Of a DNA stretch of 64,000 bases, positions 31,358 to 43,369 are shown one piece after another. How positions within the stretch are numbered: position 1 is the stretch's first letter; every line of letters begins with the position of its first letter. The notes beneath the pieces are model-generated. The model saw only the letters and a list, made by a program, of their open reading frames with translations. It made no database searches and was not told the origin of the DNA. Where the stretch lies: NCBI GenBank assembly GCA_030035585.1, contig CM057467.1:66762941-66826940 (forward strand). Reading direction: 5' to 3'. The stretch is from Dugong dugon. Lineage: Eukaryota > Chordata > Mammalia > Sirenia > Dugongidae. Both the position numbers and the translations under genes were made by a program.

Positions 31358-33755
31358 CAGGCATACTTCGCTTTATTGCACTTCACTTTATTGTGCTTCG
31401 CAGGTACTGTGGTTTTCACAAATTGAAGGTTCGTGGCAACCCTGTATCCAGCAAGTCTATCGGCACCATTTTTTCACCAGCATGTGCTCACTTCGTGTCT
31501 CTGTGTCACATTTTCATAATTCTTGCAATATTTCAGACTTTCTCATTATTATTATACCTGCTATGGTGATCTGTGATCGGTGATCTTTGATGTTAGTAGT
31601 GTAATTGTTTTGGGGCCCCATGAACCACATGCATATAAGATGGAGAACTTAATCTATATATGTTGTGTATGTTCTGACTGCTCCATGACCAGCCATTCCC
31701 CCTCTCTCTCCCTCTCTTCAGGCCTCCCTATTCCCTGAAACATGACAATATCAAAATTAGGCCAATTAACAACCCTACAATGGCCTCTAAGTGTTCAAGT
31801 GAAAGGAAAAGTCATGTCTCTCACTTTAAATCAAAAGCTAGAAATGATTAAGCTTAGTGATGAAGACGTGTCTAAAGCTGAGACAGGCCAAAAGATAAGC
31901 CTCTTGTGCCAAAAAGTTAGCCAAACTGTGAATGCAAAGGAAAAGTTCTCGAAAGAAATTAAAAGTACTACTCCAGTGAACACAGGAATGATAAGTAAAA
32001 CAGCCGTATTGCTGATATGGAGAAAGTTTTAGTGGTCTGGATAGAAGATCAAACCAGCCACGACATTCCCTTAAGCCAAAGCCTAATACAGAGCAAGGTC
32101 CTAACTCTCTTCAATTCTCTGAAGGCTGAGAGAGGCAAGGAAGCTACAGAAGAAGTTTGAATCTAGCAGAAGTTGGTTCATGAGGTTTAAGGAAAGGAGC
32201 CGTCTTCATAACATAAAAGTGCAAGGTGAAGCAGTAAGTGCTAATGTAGAAACTGCAGCGAGTTACCCAGAAGATCTAGCTAGGATAATTGATGAAGATG
32301 ACTACACTAGACAACAGATTTTCAAAGCAGACAAAACGACCTTAGAGTGGAGGAAGATGCCATCAAGGACTTTCATAGATAAAGAGGAGAAGCCAAGCGT
32401 GGTTTCAAAGCTTCAAAGGACAGGCTGAGTCTCTTGTAAGGGACTAATGCAGCCGGTAACTTCAAGTTGAAGCCAGTGCTCATTTACTATTCTGAAAATC
32501 CTAAGGCCCTTAAGAATTATACTAAGTCTACTTTGTCTGTGCTCTATAAATGAAACAACAGAGCATGGATGACAGCGCATCTGTTTACAACATGGTTTAC
32601 TGAATATTGTAAGCCCGCTGTTGAGACCTACTGCTTAGAAAAAAAGATTCCTTTCAAAATATTATTGCTCATTGACAATGCACCTGGTCAGCCAAGAGTT
32701 CTGATGGAGATGTACAAGGAGATTAATGTTGTTTTCGTGCCTGCTAAGACAGCATCCATTCTACAGCCCATGGATCAAGGAGTTATTTCAACTTTCAAGT
32801 CTTATTTTTTAGGAAATGCATTTCATAAAGCTGTAGCTGTCATAGATAATGATTCTTCCAATGGATTTGGGCAAAGTAAATTGAAAACCTTCTGGAAAGG
32901 ATTCACCATTCTAGATGTCATTAAGAACATTTGTGATTCATGGGAAGGGAGGCCAAAATATCAATATTAACAGGAGTTTGGAAGAGGTTGATTTCAACCC
33001 TCATGGATGACTTTGAGGAGTTCAAGACTTCAGTGGAGGAAGTAACTGCAGATGTGATGGAAAAAGCAAGAGAACAAGAATTAGAAGTGGAGTGAACTGC
33101 TGGAATCTCATGACAAATCTTTAACAGATGAGGAGCTGCTTCTTATGGATGAGCAAAGAAAGTGGTTTCTTTAGATGGAAACTAATCCTGGGGAAGATGC
33201 CATGAACATTGTTGAAAGGACAACAAAGGATTTGCAATATTACATAAACTTAATTGATAAAGCAGCAGCAGGGTTTAAGAGGATTGACTCCAATTTTGAA
33301 AGAAGTTCTACTGTGGGTAAAATGCTATCAAACAGCATCACATGCTACAGAGAAAGCTTTTGTGAAAGGAAAAGTCCATCAGTGCAGCAAACTCCACTGT
33401 TGTCTTCTTTTAAGAAATTGTCACAGCCACCTCAACCTTCACCAACCACTACCGTGATCTATCAGCAGCCACCAACATTGAGGCAAGACCCTCCATCAGC
33501 AAAAAGATTATGACTCGCTTAAGGCTCAGATGGCATTAGCATCTCTTAGCAATAAAGTATTTTTTAATTAAGGTATGTACATTGTTTTTTTTTTTAGACA
33601 TAATGCTATTGCACACTTAATAGATGACAATATAGTGTAAACATAACTTTTATATGCACTAGAAAACCAAAAAATTTGTGTGACTTGCTTTATTGCGATA
33701 TTCCCTTTATTGTAGTCTGGAACTCTGAAGATGCAGTATCTCCAAGGTATGCCTG
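31358..33755 (+). mobile_element. Tigger1-type DNA transposon, near full length
   Basis: A pogo/Tc1-mariner superfamily transposon of about 2.4 kb, close to the expected Tigger1 length. The left end starts 'caggcatacttcgctttattgc' and the right end closes '...tctccaaggtatgcctg', giving recognisable inverted repeats. The right flank is TA (33756-33757). The left flank is 'tg', so the expected TA duplication has decayed. The interior carries a transposase reading frame broken by frameshifts. It lies in an L2 whose text resumes on both sides. Confidence 0.95.
31742..33513 (+). pseudogene. Tigger1 transposase remnant
   Basis: Decayed cut-and-paste transposase of the CENP-B/jerky-related type. 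The N-terminal helix-turn-helix DNA-binding part is 31742-32032 ('[15 protein letters not shown]'). The central part is 32180-32428 and the catalytic part 32569-32970. The three acidic residues can still be placed: D at 32330-32332 in 'FKADKT', D at 32674-32676 in 'LIDNAPG' and D at 32773-32775 in 'QPMDQGV'. The C-terminal frame is 33175-33513 with a proline-rich end. At least three frame breaks make it non-functional. Confidence 0.85.
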
Positions 33756-33757
33756 TA

Positions 33758-33977
33758 GTAAGTTATTTTTATTACAACCTTCAAAACACATTCCTACATT
33801 CATTACTTTTCTCCTCTTCCACTGCTTCTTCTCTCATTCAAGCCATCACCTCCTCTCACATGAACTACTCTAAGTATCCCCTAACTGGTCCTCCACTTCC
33901 ACTCTCACCCTCCTATCTATCTCTGAGAGACCAGAATGAGCTGGTCACTCCTCTGCTTAAAACCTCTCAGGGACTTT
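33758..33977 (+). mobile_element. L2 LINE, segment 2
   Basis: Resumes the L2: 'cttctctcattcaagccatcacctcctctcacatgaac', 'ccagaatgagctggtcactcctctgcttaaaacctctcaggg'. Broken at 33977 by an L1 3' end. Confidence 0.85.
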
Positions 33978-34662
33978 TTTTCATTGTGTTTTTGGTGAAA
34001 GTTTACATAGTAAATTTGATTCTCATTTAACAATTTCTATACATATTGTTGGAGCCCTGGTGGCGCAGTGGTTAAAGTGCTCAGCTACTAACACAAATGT
34101 CTGTGGTTTGGACCCAACAGCTGCTCCACAGAAGAAAGATGTGGCAGTCTGCTTTTATTAAGATTTGCAGCCTTGGAAACCCTATAGGGCAGTTCTACTC
34201 TATCCAACAGTGTCACTATGAGTCAGAATCGACTCGATTTTGGTCAGTGGTTATACACATTGTTCAGTGACATCGGTTGCATTCTTCACAATATATTAGC
34301 ATTCTCATTATTTTCATTTTGGTTGTTCTGTTTCCATTAATCTAGCCTCCCTGCCCCCACCCCCACCAGCTTCCTCACCTTTGGTCTAGGGTAAATTTTA
34401 ACCATTTTGTTTCTTTCGTCTGGAAGATTGTTTTGAGGAGCACAGTATTCATGGGTGATATTACTTATTTTATGGGTCAATCTGTCATTTGGCTGAAAGG
34501 TGACCTCTGGGAGTGCTTTGAGTTCCAAGTTTAAAGAGTGTCTCAGGGCAATAGTCTCGGAGATTCATCTAGTCTCTACAGTAAGTCTGACCTCATTTGA
34601 GAATTTGAGTTTTGTTGTACATTTTTCTCCCATTCTATCCAGAACCATCTATTGAGTCCTCC
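33978..34662 (-). mobile_element. 5'-truncated afrotherian L1 3' UTR
   Basis: Minus-strand L1 3' UTR: 'cattgtgtttttggtgaaagtttac' at the 3' terminus, later 'catttggctgaaaggtgacctctgggagtg' and 'tgagttttgttgtacatttttctcccattctatcc'. The same text occurs in order at 61505-61965. cagggacttt at 33968-33977 and 34663-34672 is the target duplication. It contains an AfroSINE (34051-34251). Confidence 0.85.
34051..34251 (+). mobile_element. AfroSINE (long subfamily) inserted in L1
   Basis: Head 'ggagccctggtggcgcagtgg', middle 'agaagaaagatgtggcagtctgc', tail 'gtgtcactatgagtcagaatcg'. Flanks tatacatattgtt (34038-34050) and tatacacattgtt (34252-34264) are the target duplication with one mismatch. Confidence 0.95.
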
Positions 34663-35175
34663 CAGGGACTTTCTATCTCACTAACTGTGGAAGCCAAATT
34701 CTTTTAAAAGCCAACATGGACTGGTCCATCAATACTTCTGTGACCTCACCTTTCACTTCTCTATTGTTCACTCTGTTCCAGCCTCTTTGGCCTTCTTATT
34801 GTTTCTCACAACACAAGCAAGCTCCCATCTCAAACATTTTAACTTTCTGTTCCTTCTCCCTTGAATGGTCATCCCTAAGAATTCTCTTGGCTCAAACCTT
34901 TTCTTCATTCAGATCTCTGCTGAAAGGTCATCTCCTCCAAGAAGCCTTTCCAGACCACATTGTCTAAAATAGAGTAGCCCCAATCACTCTTTATTCCCTT
35001 CTCTTACTTTCTTATTATCTATAACAGTTATCTCATCAGGTATTATATATTTATTTATTTGTTGTCTATTTTCCTTCACCAAAATGTAAGCTCTTGAGGG
35101 CAAGAACATTTTTGTTCACTTCTAGGGAAGACTGTTTGGCACATATGAGTTACTCAGTCATGCTGAATGAATAAA
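34663..35175 (+). mobile_element. L2 LINE, segment 3 (3' end)
   Basis: 'tgttcactctgttccagcctctttggccttc', 'tctctgctgaaaggtcatctcctccaagaagcc', 'aatgtaagctcttgagggcaagaac' and the terminal 'gctgaatgaataaat' complete the L2. Confidence 0.9.
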
Positions 35176-35930
35176 TGGACAGGAAGGAGGCCAAAGTAGT
35201 TGGATCGCAAGTGAGCAAGGAGAAGAATAGATCATAGTAGGCAGTAGGCAGAGGGCAGATTATGTTGTCAGTAAGTATGCTGTGGAGTTTGTGTTTTCTT
35301 CTAAAGGGCAATTGAAGAGCCCTTGAGGCATTCTGTGGAACACAATAGTAGGCTATAAATTATGTTTCTGAAATATTACTTCAGTTGCTTTGTACAAACT
35401 AAATGGAAACAGAGCAAGAGTGGAAATAGGGAAATAAATTCGGAAAATCTTAAAGCAACCCAGACAAGAGATGTGATGGCACAGGCTAGAGTAGTAGCCA
35501 TTAAAGATAAAGAAAAGTGGATGAGTTTGGGGTCAATTTCAGAGACAGAAACAGCAGGAATTGATTTTGGACTGAATATGAGGTGTGGGGTGGGGGGGGG
35601 GGGGCGGGGAGAAGAGCAGGAAGGAGTAGAGAAAGAAAAGAGAATAACCAAGGATGACTCCTCAGATTTTTGGCTTGATCAATGTTGTTTACTAGGAGAG
35701 AATGACTGGGGGAAGAAACATTTTGCGTGGGGGAGGCTAAAAGCTCTCTTTTAAAAGCTTTTTAGATATTTTGGGTTTGAGATAACCATGAGATATTAGG
35801 ATGATGTTACAGAGGCCTTGAATATATGGAACTAAGAGAGATTTGGATTGCAGTTATATATTTGTGATTCATCAACCTGTGGATGGTATCAGAAGTCATG
35901 GAAATAAATAAGATCATTAAGGGGAGAAGT
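35176..35930 (+). mobile_element. Ancient mammalian repeat, 3' half
   Basis: Picks up where 30590-30993 ends: 'acaggaaggaggccaaagtagttggatcgcaagtgagcaagg', 'gggcaattgaagagcccttgagg', 'aagtggatgagtttggggtc', 'aaccaaggatgactcctcagatttttggcttg'. The two halves are consistent with one old element split by the L2. A G-run (35590-35604) lies within. Confidence 0.6.
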
Positions 35931-35963
35931 AAATAGAGAAGAAGGCCTATCTCATACTCTCAC

Positions 35964-36121
35964 CAAAAAAAAAAAAATAATAATAATAATAACAAGTAAA
36001 AACCCTGGCAGCCATTCCAGCTCTTCCCTAAGCAGGCAAAAGAAACAGAGATAGAAAACAGCCTAGCAGGTAATCTGAACTACAAAAAGAAGCTCACAAT
36101 AATAATAATAATAATAATAAA
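35964..36121. repeat. A-run and (AAT)n tracts
   Basis: A-run followed by AAT units at 35966-35992 and a second AAT run at 36099-36121, separated by about 100 bp of unique sequence. Confidence 0.9.
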
Positions 36122-37789
36122 ATGTATAAAGGAGGGAGTCAAGGTCTCCAATTTTCCTGGAAGAGACATCTTATGTAATTGATTTAAATCTGGATTTGTA
36201 TAGCAAGCACTGATTTTTATTTAGCATCTGTGCTAGGTGAACAAATTAACAAAGCTATTTAAAGATGCAATTATTTGCTGTTACATGTCAATTGCTTCTA
36301 TTAAAGAATATTATTACTAATATTAATATTTGTCATTAGTGACTTTGTGGGAAAAAGTGATGGAAATTATTGGTGGAGGATGGGGAAGGAAGGACTAAAA
36401 CCTTGTTCCTCCAAACCACACTTTGCTATCATCACTGCTGAACCATTATAACATGCAACAAACTCAACCAAATGAGAAAGTCAATAGGGTAAGCAATGGA
36501 GAGTTCAAGTATAAGCCATGTTCTCAGGGAGATAAAGGACAATGTTACATCCACAAAACCATACTGAATGGTTATGAAACAAGAACAGGCAGTTATAAAG
36601 AAAGACCAAAACATGACACATGAAGGTTTAAAATAATAACATGAGAAGAGATGGCAAGATAAATACAATAAACCACTGATCTCATCAGAACAGTATTTAA
36701 GTTCACAGTGGCAGATACAAGTTTTCAAAAATTCTAGTTAAAAATTGAAAGCTCAAATGTTATCATTGCTAACAAATACTGTCATTTGTCTTCCTTAAGT
36801 GACAAGCTCACTTCATTCACTTTTGAGAAAATGTCTATAAAATACCCAGTTCCGTATATCCAGTTGTTCTGTCAAGCAAAAATGTTGTGTCATGAACACT
36901 CAACTCAACCCTCTACTCAAACAATTGCTCTGGACACTTTTATGAGACATCATACTTTGGTATGCAGTGGAAATGCTGTATGAGTATTTCTCATTTCTTC
37001 ACACTGAATGTTAAAAACACATGCACTCAAAGGTTAAGATTTAATAAAACTAATGTTTTTCTTGCTACATCAAAAACGTTAACGTTCTTAAGTAAAGTTG
37101 CTTTTTTTTTTAAAGCCTGCATATTTAGATGCAAGTATCTTGATTCACGCTAAGAAGATGGCAGTTTTACCCAACATTCCTTTTGCAACATCAGTGCAAA
37201 TGTCAACACAGTAAAAAATTCAAATAGTAATTTGGTATTATTATGAAAATAGTTTTGACCTCACAGACCCCTGAACAAATGAAGGAATCAAGGTGTTTAA
37301 GGAGGAAAGAGAGGACATGAGAAGGGTGTTGTGTAGTAAAAAAATGATGGAACCAAAAGATTAGAAGTCTAGATAAGGTCAAAGAATTGTTGGAGTTGTG
37401 ATACATGAGAATGTAACCTGTACATTGAGGAGTTAGTCAGAGAATGTGATGCTTGGGATCACAGTTTTAGAGATGATGCATATATATCGAGATGACCAAA
37501 TCCACGAGTTTCTGAGATTAAATAGTAAAAGTACCGGAATACACCTGGTACAATAAAAGTTATTAATTACCAATACCAATCCAAAGGATAAATGTATGCA
37601 ACATAATTTCTTCTAATATTTGTATAGTTCAAAGAGTTTGGAATTACACTGATTATTGTAAAAAGAATATTCAACAATGCGGAAAAATAAAAAGAAGAAA
37701 CAAAAAATAAAGCCTCAAGGTGTTATCACCCAAAAATCATCAACAATAAAATTACTGGAAGTCCTTCTAGACATTCCTTATATAGACAT
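36122..37789. other. Anonymous AT-rich sequence
   Basis: About 1.7 kb with no recognised gene or repeat family. Open frames (up to 98 codons) have no recognisable domain. Confidence 0.5.
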
Positions 37790-38345
37790 AAAGTATTACA
37801 ATTTTAATTAATGGTATCTGCCTCCTATATGGTCTTCAGTAATCTTCTCTTCTCGCTCTATAATACACCATGGATCTGTTTCCATGCTGAAACATATTTT
37901 AACAGCTGCTAGTTTTTGGTCCTATGTATGTACACTAACTAGACTCTTCATATTGGATGTTTAGGTTGCTTCTAAACAATGCTCTGATTCACAATATTGG
38001 TACACATATTTTTGCAATTATGCAATTATCCCTTAGGATTAATTTCTGGCAGTGAAATTTCTAGGACTAAGGGTATATACATACTGTAGTTTTAAACTAA
38101 TTACTACCTGCCTCCAAAAAGATTGTAATAAGGTTAAAGATAATAATAAGGTTTATCTTCAAAGTAGACTGTATAAAAGGGCCCATTTCATCCGTATTAT
38201 CAGCAACCTTTTCATTTTAATAGTTGCCAAATTGACCAAATGTATTATCACCTGGTCACGTTTATTTATATTCATATATTTAATTAATTATATAATAGAA
38301 TAGGTTTGTTGGCCATTCATATTTCTTCTTTTGTGAATTTCCTTG
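37790..38345 (-). mobile_element. Old L1 (L1ME-type) ORF2 C-terminal/3' fragment
   Basis: 'ggatgtttaggttgcttctaaacaatgctctga', 'gcaattatcccttaggattaatttctggcagtgaaatttctaggac', 'agttgccaaattgaccaaatgtattatcacc' and 'ggccattcatatttcttcttttgtgaatt' are the expected minus-strand order of an old L1 3' region. Confidence 0.75.
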
Positions 38346-38800
38346 TAATAGCCTTGAGATCTTTCCTATGAAGCATCCTGCTAAACTTCTTTTGTGTGTT
38401 CCATATCAGTCCGTGCAGATCTATGCTATGATATTGCCTTTGTATTTGGGCAGTTTGTTCTTGGTCTCTGCTGTTGTGATTACTCAGGTTTACTTCAATT
38501 ATAAGTATTTGTGAATTAATATCTATGAAAGTCTGTCCCCCTAAGATTCTCTAAATGCCGATACTAATTACTCATAACTAGCAAAAGGCTTTTCTGTCTC
38601 TTTATTTGCCCAGGGTTGCCATCCTCTGTGTCTCTTTGTCCTGATCTAAGTGCTCTGTGTCTGCTTCCATCTCTGCCAAGTTCTCCTAATTGAGTGTCTT
38701 GCTTTCCTAAGGCAATGAGCATGATGCATTTCTCTTTGTGAGAAAAACAGCTTCATGACTGAGGTCCTAGATGAAAAATAATCCCCCATCATGCAGCACC
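38346..38800. other. Anonymous sequence
   Basis: No element or exon recognised. Confidence 0.4.
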
Positions 38801-38802
38801 AT

Positions 38803-38945
38803 GTTTGTTGTTGTTGTTGTTGTTAGTTGCCATCAAGTCAGTGCCCATTCATAGTGACCCCATGTACAACAGGACAAAGCATTGCCCCGTCCTGCATCAT
38901 CATCATGATTGTTACTTCCTGTGTAGTGTTATATACTACCTTTTG
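38803..38945 (-). mobile_element. 5'-truncated RTE LINE 3' end
   Basis: (GTT)n tail then 'agttgccatcaagtcagtgcc', 'catagtgaccccatgtacaacag' and 'gccccgtcctgcatcatcatcatgattgttac'. Same family and orientation as 9398-9544. The right boundary is unclear. Confidence 0.75.
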
Positions 38946-39350
38946 TACAGCAGCATCTCCAGGATAGTCCTATTTAACCACTTTAGTCTACACTAGTACT
39001 TGGCACAGCACACAACTGAGTAGATACTTTTGAGACATTAATGGATTTATGCTTTTGACCCGTGTATCTCCCACCTTTATCTCATACGTTAACAAAAGGG
39101 AGCCAAAGCTGATATTTGTGGAAATAATGTGATCTATAAATTCATAAATATTCACCCTCTCAAAGATAGAGAATTTCTTGAACAAACATACTATGGACAT
39201 TTGCTATTATCATCCATGTCTTTCCTTTGTATTATCTAAAAGACGCTATTATTTGCAATGCATGACCTATTATATGTTACTACTATTTAGCTTTGCAAAA
39301 TAGTGCATGCTTTCGGTATGTGCCCTGGATCTACTACTGCTTCACTTTAA
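38946..39350. other. Anonymous sequence
   Basis: No recognised element. Confidence 0.4.
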
Positions 39351-39362
39351 AAAAATGGATCC

Positions 39363-40188
39363 CTTGGTGAAGGGTAAGAGAGTACAGAATACTGGGGAAG
39401 CCAGCAATACTTGTACAAGGCAAGGTCATGGAAGCTCCACAGACACAGCCATACTCCCTGAGGGACTGAATTGCTGGGCTGAGGGCTGTGGGGACCATGG
39501 TCTTGGGGAACATCTAGCTCTGTAGGTATAACATAGTTTATAAAGAAAATGTTCTACGTTCTACTTTGGTGAGTAGCATCTGGGGTCTTAAAAGCCTGTG
39601 AGCAGCCATCTAAAATATTCCACTGGTCTCACCCCTTTGGCAGCAAGGGAGAATGCAGAAAACTAAAGATACAAGGGAAAGATTAGTCCAAAGGACAAAT
39701 GGATCACAACTACCATAGCCTCTACCAGACTGAGTCCAGCACAACTATCTGGTGCCTGGCTACCACCCCTGACTCCTCTGAGAGGAGTAAAAGGTCCCAG
39801 ACAGAGCTGGAGAAAAATATAGAACAAATTCTAACTCACAAAAATGACCAGAGTTACTGGCCTCACAGAGACTGGAGAAACTCTGAGAGTATGAACCCTG
39901 GGCACCCTTTTAGCTCAGTAATGAAGTCACTCCTGAGGTTCACCCTTCAGACAAAGATTAGATAACCCCATAAAACAAAATGAGACTAAAGGGGAAAACT
40001 AGCCCAGGGGCAAGGACTAGGAGGCAGGAGGGCACAGAAAATCTGGTAATAGGAAACCTAAGGTTGAGGAGGGAGAGTGTTGACATGTTATGGGGTTGCT
40101 AACCATTGTCATAAAACAGTAGGTGTACTGTTTAATGAGAAGCTAGTTTGTTCTGTAAACCTTCATCTAAAGTACCATAAAGAAAATT
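39363..40188 (+). mobile_element. 5'-truncated afrotherian L1 3' UTR insertion
   Basis: Only the 3' UTR was inserted: 'ttggtgaagggtaagagagtacagaatactggg', 'ccctgagggactgaattgctgggctgagggc', 'gtcttaaaagcctgtgagcagccatc', ending in 'ttgttctgtaaaccttcatc' and an A-rich tail. It parallels 52550-53380. Perfect 12-bp duplications (aaaaatggatcc) lie at 39351-39362 and 40189-40200. Confidence 0.95.
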
Positions 40189-40200
40189 AAAAATGGATCC

Positions 40201-41005
40201 TTCATAGAAATATTTATGCCTGTGAGGATTATCATTATTTGGTCACTCCCTCCAGTTTGAAACCCAGGTTGCTGATATGTGGCGTAGAAAGTATGCTGGC
40301 TCAACTAGTGAGAGATGTAAAGGACCAAGAATAAGGCCCACCTCTGTATTTTTCAGTACTTATTATTTTTTAGCTAAGAGTGTCTGATCAAGAGCAGTTC
40401 CTCAATAAATATTCCTAAGTAAGTGAATGGAGAGATGGTCTCTTACATGGTGCTGCAGCTCCCACCAGTAGAAAGAGAGAAGGGATGGTGGACAATCCAG
40501 TAATGACTGCATGTGAGTGTGGGCATGTGTATGGATGGAGAGAGGGAGGGTGGCACCAAATCAAAGCAACCAGATGATCATTTCAGAATTCTTAAAGTTC
40601 ATTTCAGGTAAAGAACGAGAAGGGCAGAAAGTTATGAGATTGAGAAAAGGAAACAAAAGGAATAGGGCAATCATCTTTGAATAGCTGATACTGGAGCATT
40701 TGCTTCTAATTAGCTTTTCGTGATCTCTGGGATGATCATTGTATTTAAGAGAGGAGAAAAAGAGAAAGCAATCATATTTAGTGATGGCCCTTGTATATGT
40801 TAAGAACATACTTTGAACTGGACATAGACATATTTGTATCAAGTCTGGAAAAATGAGGCCATATAGGGTTTAATCATTGGGTTGGACATCTCAAGGTGTA
40901 GAAGAAAATGTTTCTTTTATAATGATAACAATTATACTGTGTAGTGGTTTTGAATATTTTTATTAGACCAGTAATGATAGGTGAAGCCTCTAATAAACTA
41001 ATAGT
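40201..41005. other. Anonymous sequence
   Basis: No element or exon recognised. Confidence 0.45.
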
Positions 41006-41009
41006 ATTC

Positions 41010-41130
41010 CTTCAACAACAGACATCTATTGAGTATCCACTATGGACTTGGCACTGGGTTAGAGTATGGACAAAGCAAAGTCTTTGCCCTCATGTAATTT
41101 TCATTCTAGGAATCAAGTTGATTTACTAGA
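41010..41130 (+). mobile_element. Ancient repeat, 5' fragment
   Basis: 'catctattgagtatccactatggacttggcactggg', 'gtctttgccctcatgtaattttcattctagg' match the head of the ancient family at 30590. Confidence 0.55.
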
Positions 41131-41894
41131 GGTATAAAATTCTCAGGCTACCTAGACTTACATATGAAGAAAAATAAGTGTATCATTATATATCAGTACT
41201 AACAAACATTGAAAAATTGACAATATTTTTTGGTCTAGTATTGTCAGTAATATCTGTTCACCTATGTCTGCAATTATGTGTGACATGCAAATGCCTGCTA
41301 AAGATTTAAATATTAGAATAGACCTATGTCCTGGAGACCGGAAAGAAGGGCTAGATATTTTACAAAGTGCAAGTTCCAGCACAGGGCCCAACATATGGTA
41401 GACATTCAATCCATGTCAATTTACTTTTACTTTTTTTTTCTTCTATTTCATCTCTTTTCCTTATAAAGTTATGAGGACTGTCATCATATTTAAAACTGAG
41501 AAGAACAAAAACATATATACAAAAACTGTGAGAAATAAGTTTAAAATATGTATTAATATGAGTTATTTCATTCAAGTGGATAACCTACTCCAGCCCTACC
41601 ATAAAGAAAGGCAAAGGGAGGAAGAGATCCCCTTCAGACATGATTAACTGTCAATAATTTTTCTGTTAGTGACTGAAGGGCAAAGGCAAGTGCAATAGTT
41701 TTGATCATTCTGACAAAATCGAAAGCACATAGGTTTGAAGGGCAAGGATGAAAGATTAAGTGAAATTATAGAAAAATAAGTAGAAGAAATTACAATTAAG
41801 TCAATCAGCCTGTCTCTACCAGGGAAGGGGGATGTTTTTAGAGTATTATCTTGTCACCAGTGTGGTACTGAACAATTCAATTTTGTAAGTCCCA
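41131..41894. other. Anonymous sequence
   Basis: No element or exon recognised. AT-rich. Confidence 0.45.
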
Positions 41895-42375
41895 TTCCAC
41901 GTATTCATTCAACAGATACTCATTGAGTGTCCACTACGTGGCAGAAACTATTCTAGGCACTGGAAACACAGCTTACAAAGTCTCTCTCCTCATAAGGCGT
42001 ATTATACTGTCCCAGTGACAGACAATAATCAAATACATATATGTCAGTAGTCATAACTGTGAAGAAAAAGAAACCCTAGACTCAGAAGTCCCAGAACATT
42101 ACTTATGTCACATTCCATTGGTCAAGCAAGTCACTGAGGCCTGGCTAGATTCAAGGGGAGGTTATTAGAATTAGATTCCACCTTTAAATGGAAAGAGAAG
42201 CAAGAATTGACAGTCATCATTAACTGACCACAGAAACCTTTAGAAGTTGTGAGCAGAGGAATGATATGACCTGACTTACATTTAAATGGCTGCCACTGGC
42301 TCCCACATGCATAATTAGCTGAGGAGGGGGGAATGCAAAGGCAAAAGCAGGAAGACCAATAGTTCACATTTAATT
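41895..42375 (+). mobile_element. Ancient repeat fragment
   Basis: 'ttcattcaacagatactcattgagtgtccactacgtggcagaaactattctaggcactgg' is the head. Later 'agttgtgagcagaggaatgatatgacctgacttac' and 'ggctgccactggctcc' match its 3' half. Internal deletion likely. Confidence 0.55.
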
Positions 42376-42546
42376 GCAATTTACTTTTGGGTCTCTTGAC
42401 TTTCAATAGCAAAATTATGGAAAAAGTTTAATACACGTAATAGCACAGGATTGCATATTGGTTGATTTTTCATATAGAGTACAGTATGTACTGTAATTTT
42501 ATTCATTTATTCACCAAATATTTTATGAACACCTATTATGTAATGT

Positions 42547-42672
42547 GGGAGAAAGATGTGGCAGTCTGCTTCTGTAATGATTTATAGACTTGGAAACCCT
42601 ATGGGCGAGTTCTACTCTGTCTTATAGGGTTGCTATGAGTCGGAATCAACTCGATGCCAGTGGTTTTTTTGG
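42547..42672 (+). mobile_element. 5'-truncated AfroSINE
   Basis: Begins in the middle of the long subfamily ('gggagaaagatgtggcagtctgc') and runs to 'tatagggttgctatgagtcgg' and a T-run. ctattatgt at 42533-42541 and 42673-42681 is the target duplication. Confidence 0.9.
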
Positions 42673-42681
42673 CTATTATGT

Positions 42682-43143
42682 GACAGGCACTGGAAACACT
42701 ATGGTGAGCAGCTGTAATCTTTATTTTCAAAGAATTTGCCATCTAGTTGGGAAAAGAGACAAGCAGGCAAATTACAATATACTTTTTAAATGGCATTATG
42801 TTGATCAAATGTTTGGTTTCTCAGTGTTGATTGCGAAATGTCAACCTGAACATTGACCCATTTGATTCTTAACGTATAAAAATCCAGCCTTTTCCACAGT
42901 TTAGAATATCTACTTTCTATGCTATCATCAAAGAATATAAGCTTGAAATTACTTTTATACTGAAACTTATGAAATCCCAAATTGACAAATGATTATTTGT
43001 CTAAAATACATGGTATTGGTCTAATCCTAGAGGAATCATGTGGATCAAGCTGAACCACTAGCAGGCTATAATTTACTTTGACCATATCAGCCTAGGAGCT
43101 CTTTGAAATTGTACTTAAATTGTACATCCTTAGCTTCTTCACT
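42682..43143. other. Ancient repeat remnant and anonymous sequence
   Basis: 42682-42770 ('caggcactggaaacactatggtgagcag', 'aatttgccatctagttggg') continues the repeat head interrupted by the SINE. The rest is unrecognised. Confidence 0.45.
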
Positions 43144-43345
43144 GGAGTCCCTGGATGGTGCCAATAGCTAAGCACTTAACTACTAACTGAAGGTTGACAG
43201 TTAAACTCACCCAGAGGCTCCTTGGGAGACAGATCTAACGATCTGCTTCCAAAAAGCCACAGCCTTGAAAACCCTATCAAACAGTTCTACTCTGCACATG
43301 TTAGGTCCTTATGAACTGAAATTGATTCAATGGCAACTCACAACA
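43144..43345 (+). mobile_element. Old, diverged AfroSINE
   Basis: 'ggagtccctggatggtgcc', 'ctaactgaaggttgacag', 'agccttgaaaaccctatc', 'atgttaggtccttatgaactg', 'caatggcaactcacaacaac'. More substitutions than the other copies. Confidence 0.8.
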
Positions 43346-43369
43346 ACAAGCTTTTTCTCTTAATGAAGT

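Noticed and set aside
31285-31583. 94- and 196-codon frames around 31000-31583
   Set aside because: They run across the L2/Tigger1 junction, joining an L2 remnant to the non-coding left end of Tigger1.
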